Below, in pieces: positions 6,684 to 9,005 of a stretch of DNA of 9,005 nt (the first letter of the stretch is position 1; the number at the start of each line of letters is the position of its first letter). The stretch is taken from the NCBI GenBank assembly GCA_030690025.1, contig JAUYDJ010000209.1:1-9005 (forward strand), read 5' to 3'. Source of the DNA: Chloroflexota bacterium (lineage in GTDB: Bacteria > Chloroflexota > Dehalococcoidia > Dehalococcoidales > JAUYDJ01). The position numbers were made by a program, and so were the translations under genes. The notes beneath the pieces are model-generated. The model had not been told where the DNA came from. It searched no databases and worked only from the letters and a program-made list of their open reading frames with translations.

Positions 6684-7394
6684 TTAAAGCCGGCCGAAGC
6701 GTCTTTGCCGCTGGCTATAGGCAAGCAGTGCCTTATCAACCTCTTGCTCGTTAAAGTCGGGCCAGAGCACCTCGGTAAAGTAGTACTCGCTGTAAGCAGT
6801 CTGCCAGATGAGGAAGTTGCTGATACGTAGCTCGCCGCCGGTGCGGATAAGCAGGTCAACGTCAGGCATCCCGTTGGTATAGAGGTAAGTCCGGAACAGG
6901 CTTTCGTCCACCTTTTCCGGCGGTATACCGTCACTGATGATACGGCGCGCCGCATTTACGATTTCACTCCGTCCCCCGTAGTTAAAGGCAAAACTGAGCG
7001 TCATGCCGGGATTGTTTTGGGTAAGTTCAACAGCGCTGTTTATGGCCTGCCGCAGGTGCGGCGAGAGTCCATCCAGTCCGCCCAGGTGACGCAGTCTAAC
7101 ACCCCTTTTGTGGAATTCGCGGGCTTCATGGTCGATTCTATCTTCGAGGAGACGGAGCAGGCCGAGGACTTCATCCTGCGGGCGGTTCCAGTTCTCCGTC
7201 GAGAAGGCGAAGATGCTGACATATTTTACATGGCATTCCCCGAGGTAGCGGACCACCGAGCGCATGTTTTCCAGGCCGTTGCGGTGGCCTTCGAGCCGGG
7301 GTAAGCCGCGCTGCTCCGCCCACCGGCGGTTACCGTCCATGATAATGGCCACGTGATTGGGGAAGTTGTTCTCTTTGAGCGAGTCGACTATCAT
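6684..7394 (-). CDS. uppS: Isoprenyl transferase (undecaprenyl diphosphate synthase, UppS family)
   Basis: UppS is a cis-prenyltransferase that condenses isopentenyl diphosphate units onto farnesyl diphosphate to make the C55 carrier lipid for wall and glycan precursors. The 236-residue product is the usual size. HVAIIMDGNRRWA (14-26) contains the essential D20 and the diphosphate-binding GNRR. GHRNG (36-40), FSTENWNRP (64-72), FNYGGRSEI (137-145) and DLLIRTGGELRISNFLIWQ (180-198) follow, with the Mg/IPP-binding Glu at E203. Product chain length cannot be fixed from motifs alone. The ATG at 7394 lies 24 nt after the frr stop and has no Shine-Dalgarno at a normal distance. A GGAGGT sits too far upstream, at 7428-7423, over the end of frr. 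It consumes C5 units from the pathway that includes the neighbouring dxr and ispG. Confidence 0.96.
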   Translation of the reverse strand: MIVDSLKENNFPNHVAIIMDGNRRWAEQRGLPRLEGHRNGLENMRSVVRYLGECHVKYVSIFAFSTENWNRPQDEVLGLLRLLEDRIDHEAREFHKRGVRLRHLGGLDGLSPHLRQAINSAVELTQNNPGMTLSFAFNYGGRSEIVNAARRIISDGIPPEKVDESLFRTYLYTNGMPDVDLLIRTGGELRISNFLIWQTAYSEYYFTEVLWPDFNEQEVDKALLAYSQRQRRFGRL

Positions 7395-7418
7395 TGGGGT
7401 ATCAATATCGGCCGGTGC

Positions 7419-7976
7419 CTAGACCTCCATGAGATCGGCTTCTTTATCCCGACCGGCCTGCTCGGCCTCAACAGTGAACCCATCGGTAAGCTTCTGCAAC
7501 TGGTCGGTGGCACGCTTGAGCTCATCCTGCGAGATTTCCTTATCCTTTTCGAGACCTTTCAGCGCCTCCAGGGCATCGCGTCTGATACTACGTATGATTA
7601 TTTTACGCTCTTCGATTCTCTTCTTGACCAGTTTGGTCAACTCGTGACGCCGCTCTTCGGTAAGCGCCGGAATGTTCAAGCGTATTACGTTCCCGTCGTT
7701 GGTTGGAGTCAGGCCTAGCTCGGATTTCATGATGGCTTTCTCAATGTCGCGCAGGCTGCCCTTGTCCCAGGGCTGGATAACCAGTAGCCTGGCCCCCGGT
7801 GCCGAAATGCCGGCAATCTGGTTCAACGGTACGGGCACGCCAGCATAGTCCACCTTGAGACGCTCCACCAGGGCCGGGCTGGCGTGGCCGGTGCGGATGC
7901 CGGACAACTCCTGCTTCAGTGCGCCTACTGACGCCTGCATTTTGGCTTTGGTGCTAGCTAAAATATTGCTGACCAT
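7419..7976 (-). CDS. frr: Ribosome recycling factor (RRF)
   Basis: RRF works with EF-G to split post-termination ribosomes. The 185-residue product is full length. Domain I, a three-helix bundle, is formed by about residues 1-29 and 105-185, and domain II by about 30-104. Characteristic stretches are RTGHASPALVERL (28-40), PLNQIA (50-55), PWDKGSLRDIEKAI (69-82), LGLTPTNDGNVIRLNIPALT (87-106) and RSIRRDALEALK (129-140), which includes R132 at the position of the functionally important RRF arginine. The ATG at 7976 is 5 nt after the pyrH stop, with no visible Shine-Dalgarno, consistent with coupling in a pyrH-frr unit, a nearly universal bacterial gene pair. Confidence 0.98.
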   Translation of the reverse strand: MVSNILASTKAKMQASVGALKQELSGIRTGHASPALVERLKVDYAGVPVPLNQIAGISAPGARLLVIQPWDKGSLRDIEKAIMKSELGLTPTNDGNVIRLNIPALTEERRHELTKLVKKRIEERKIIIRSIRRDALEALKGLEKDKEISQDELKRATDQLQKLTDGFTVEAEQAGRDKEADLMEV

Positions 7977-7981
7977 GGTGT

Positions 7982-8707
7982 TTACTCAGTGGTGACCAGA
8001 CTGCCGATAGCCTCACCGCTTACCGCGCGCTCAATACTGTTGGGAGCTTTAAGGTCAAAGACAATTATGGGCAGCTTATGCTCCAGGCAGAGTGAGAGTG
8101 CGGTGGCATCCATTACCTGCAAACGCATGTTCAGTGCTTCCATGTGGGCTACCCTGTCCAGCTTCCTGGCCTTGGGGTCTTTCTGGGGGTCGGCGCTGTA
8201 GATGCCATCAACGTTATTCTTGGTCATGAGCAGCACCTGTGCCCCGATTTCTATAGCGCGCAGCGCGGCAGCGGTATCAGTGGTCATGTATGGGTTGCCG
8301 GTACCGGCGGCGAAGATGACCACCCTGCCTTTTTCCAGGTGGCGGATGGCCCGGCGCCGGATGTAAGGCTCGGCAACCTGCTGAATATCTATGGCGGTCT
8401 GAGTGCGGGTAACCACGCCCTCTTTTTCCAGCGCATCCTGCAGGGCCAGGGCGTTTATTACCGTGCCCAGCATACCGGCGTAGTCAGCGGTGACGCGGTC
8501 CATACCTTTTTCTTCGGCCTCAGAGCCGCGCCAGATATTACCTCCGCCGACTACAATGCCGACCGATACTCCCATCTCCATGACCCGCTTAATCTGTCGG
8601 GCAACTTTAGTCAGGGTGGCCGGGTCAAGACCAAACTCAGCGCCCCCGCTGAGCGATTCGCCACTCAGTTTCAGTAGCACCCGTTTGTATTTCGGAGGGC
8701 TGGTCAT
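7982..8707 (-). CDS. pyrH: UMP kinase (uridylate kinase)
   Basis: PyrH phosphorylates UMP to UDP with ATP in pyrimidine nucleotide synthesis; the bacterial enzyme is a hexamer of the amino-acid kinase fold, usually regulated by GTP and UTP. The 241-residue product shows LKLSGE (12-17), GGGNIWRG (54-61), [20 protein letters not shown] (69-88), [13 protein letters not shown] (135-147), [12 protein letters not shown] (163-174) and [16 protein letters not shown] (199-214). The Tyr-Met pair in GTGNPYMTT replaces the more common aromatic pair (FFTT) and, as I recall it, is typical of Dehalococcoidia. The ATG at 8707 lies 11 nt after the tsf stop; only a weak AGAGA precedes it. The tsf-pyrH-frr order is standard. 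Confidence 0.98.
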   Translation of the reverse strand: MTSPPKYKRVLLKLSGESLSGGAEFGLDPATLTKVARQIKRVMEMGVSVGIVVGGGNIWRGSEAEEKGMDRVTADYAGMLGTVINALALQDALEKEGVVTRTQTAIDIQQVAEPYIRRRAIRHLEKGRVVIFAAGTGNPYMTTDTAAALRAIEIGAQVLLMTKNNVDGIYSADPQKDPKARKLDRVAHMEALNMRLQVMDATALSLCLEHKLPIIVFDLKAPNSIERAVSGEAIGSLVTTE

Positions 8708-8718
8708 TATTTATGTCT

Positions 8719-9005
8719 CTATTCTACCAGGGCGAATCTGCAGAACCGCTTCACCCTGATTTTCTCGCCAGTTTTGGCAATAACTTCGTTAACGAGGTCC
8801 TGTATGGTCCGGGTCGGGTCTTTGATAAAGGGCTGGAGAAACAAACAGGCTGTCTCCGGCTCCACGTCAGCACCGGCCGGGATTTCCTCTTTGGAGATAA
8901 ACTGCGGTGACAAAGCGGCCACCTGCATAGCCAGATTGTGGGCCAGGTCCTTGAACTCCTGGAGACGGGCGACAAAATCTGTCTCGCAGTTGACTTCGAC
9001 CATAG
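8719..9005 (-). CDS. tsf: Translation elongation factor Ts, C-terminal part
   Basis: EF-Ts is the nucleotide exchange factor for EF-Tu. The last 95 codons or so are visible and the gene runs off the right edge. The stretch begins [12 protein letters not shown], whose TDFV motif contacts EF-Tu and normally lies some 80 residues into the protein, so the in-frame ATG at 9003 is internal and not the true start. The visible part continues through the core subdomain ([18 protein letters not shown]) and ends with [13 protein letters not shown], close to the typical tail of short EF-Ts. Only one core repeat and no long coiled-coil insertion is present, as in the short Thermus/Chloroflexota form. rpsB would be expected further upstream, outside the window. 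Confidence 0.95.
   Translation of the reverse strand, partial: MVEVNCETDFVARLQEFKDLAHNLAMQVAALSPQFISKEEIPAGADVEPETACLFLQPFIKDPTRTIQDLVNEVIAKTGEKIRVKRFCRFALVE

Noticed and set aside
8144..8677. Plus-strand open frame of 177 codons
   Set aside because: It lies wholly antisense to pyrH, whose protein is unmistakable. The long frame is a by-product of GC-rich codon use and the translation resembles no known domain.
1..9005. Insertion sequence, tRNA/rRNA gene or CRISPR array
   Set aside because: No transposase-like frame, terminal inverted repeats, cloverleaf-like sequence or spaced direct repeats were seen on either strand.

Overview
The window is a bacterial chromosome segment of about 55-60% GC, apart from its first ~118 bases. 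It is dominated by a minus-strand block of housekeeping genes. In transcription order (right to left) these are tsf (only its C-terminus is inside the window), pyrH, frr, uppS, cdsA, dxr and rseP, and, beyond an interruption, ispG. The short-form EF-Ts, the 350-residue IspG, the PyrH signature [13 protein letters not shown] and the gene order all suggest a Chloroflexota bacterium, most likely of the class Dehalococcoidia. That placement rests on recall of family features and no search was run.

Layout. Bases 1-94 (minus) hold the start of an unidentified gene in AT-rich DNA. Bases 119-1171 (minus) are ispG, the 4Fe-4S enzyme of the MEP isoprenoid pathway. Bases 1172-1282 form a divergent intergenic region with a plausible promoter on each strand. 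Bases 1283-3574 (plus) encode a complete molybdopterin-binding large subunit of the xanthine dehydrogenase/aldehyde oxidase/4-hydroxybenzoyl-CoA reductase family, the only plus-strand gene. Bases 3597-9005 (minus) are a tightly packed run: rseP, dxr, cdsA, uppS, frr, pyrH and the end of tsf. Gaps in this run are 3-24 nt, with a 10-nt overlap at dxr/rseP and one 88-nt gap at cdsA/dxr.

How the genes work together. tsf, pyrH and frr supply translation elongation, pyrimidine nucleotides and ribosome recycling. dxr and ispG are the second and penultimate steps of the MEP pathway, which makes the C5 units that UppS condenses into the undecaprenyl carrier. CdsA makes CDP-diacylglycerol for phospholipids, and RseP is a site-2 intramembrane protease. 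This is a classic envelope-and-translation gene neighbourhood.

The unusual points are the orphan molybdenum hydroxylase subunit lying head-on between rseP and ispG with no FAD or 2Fe-2S partner subunit in view, and the sharp composition change immediately downstream of ispG. No RNA gene, insertion sequence, CRISPR array or convincing intrinsic terminator was found, and no intergenic stretch exceeds 300 bases. I did not find a convincing new multi-gene system here.
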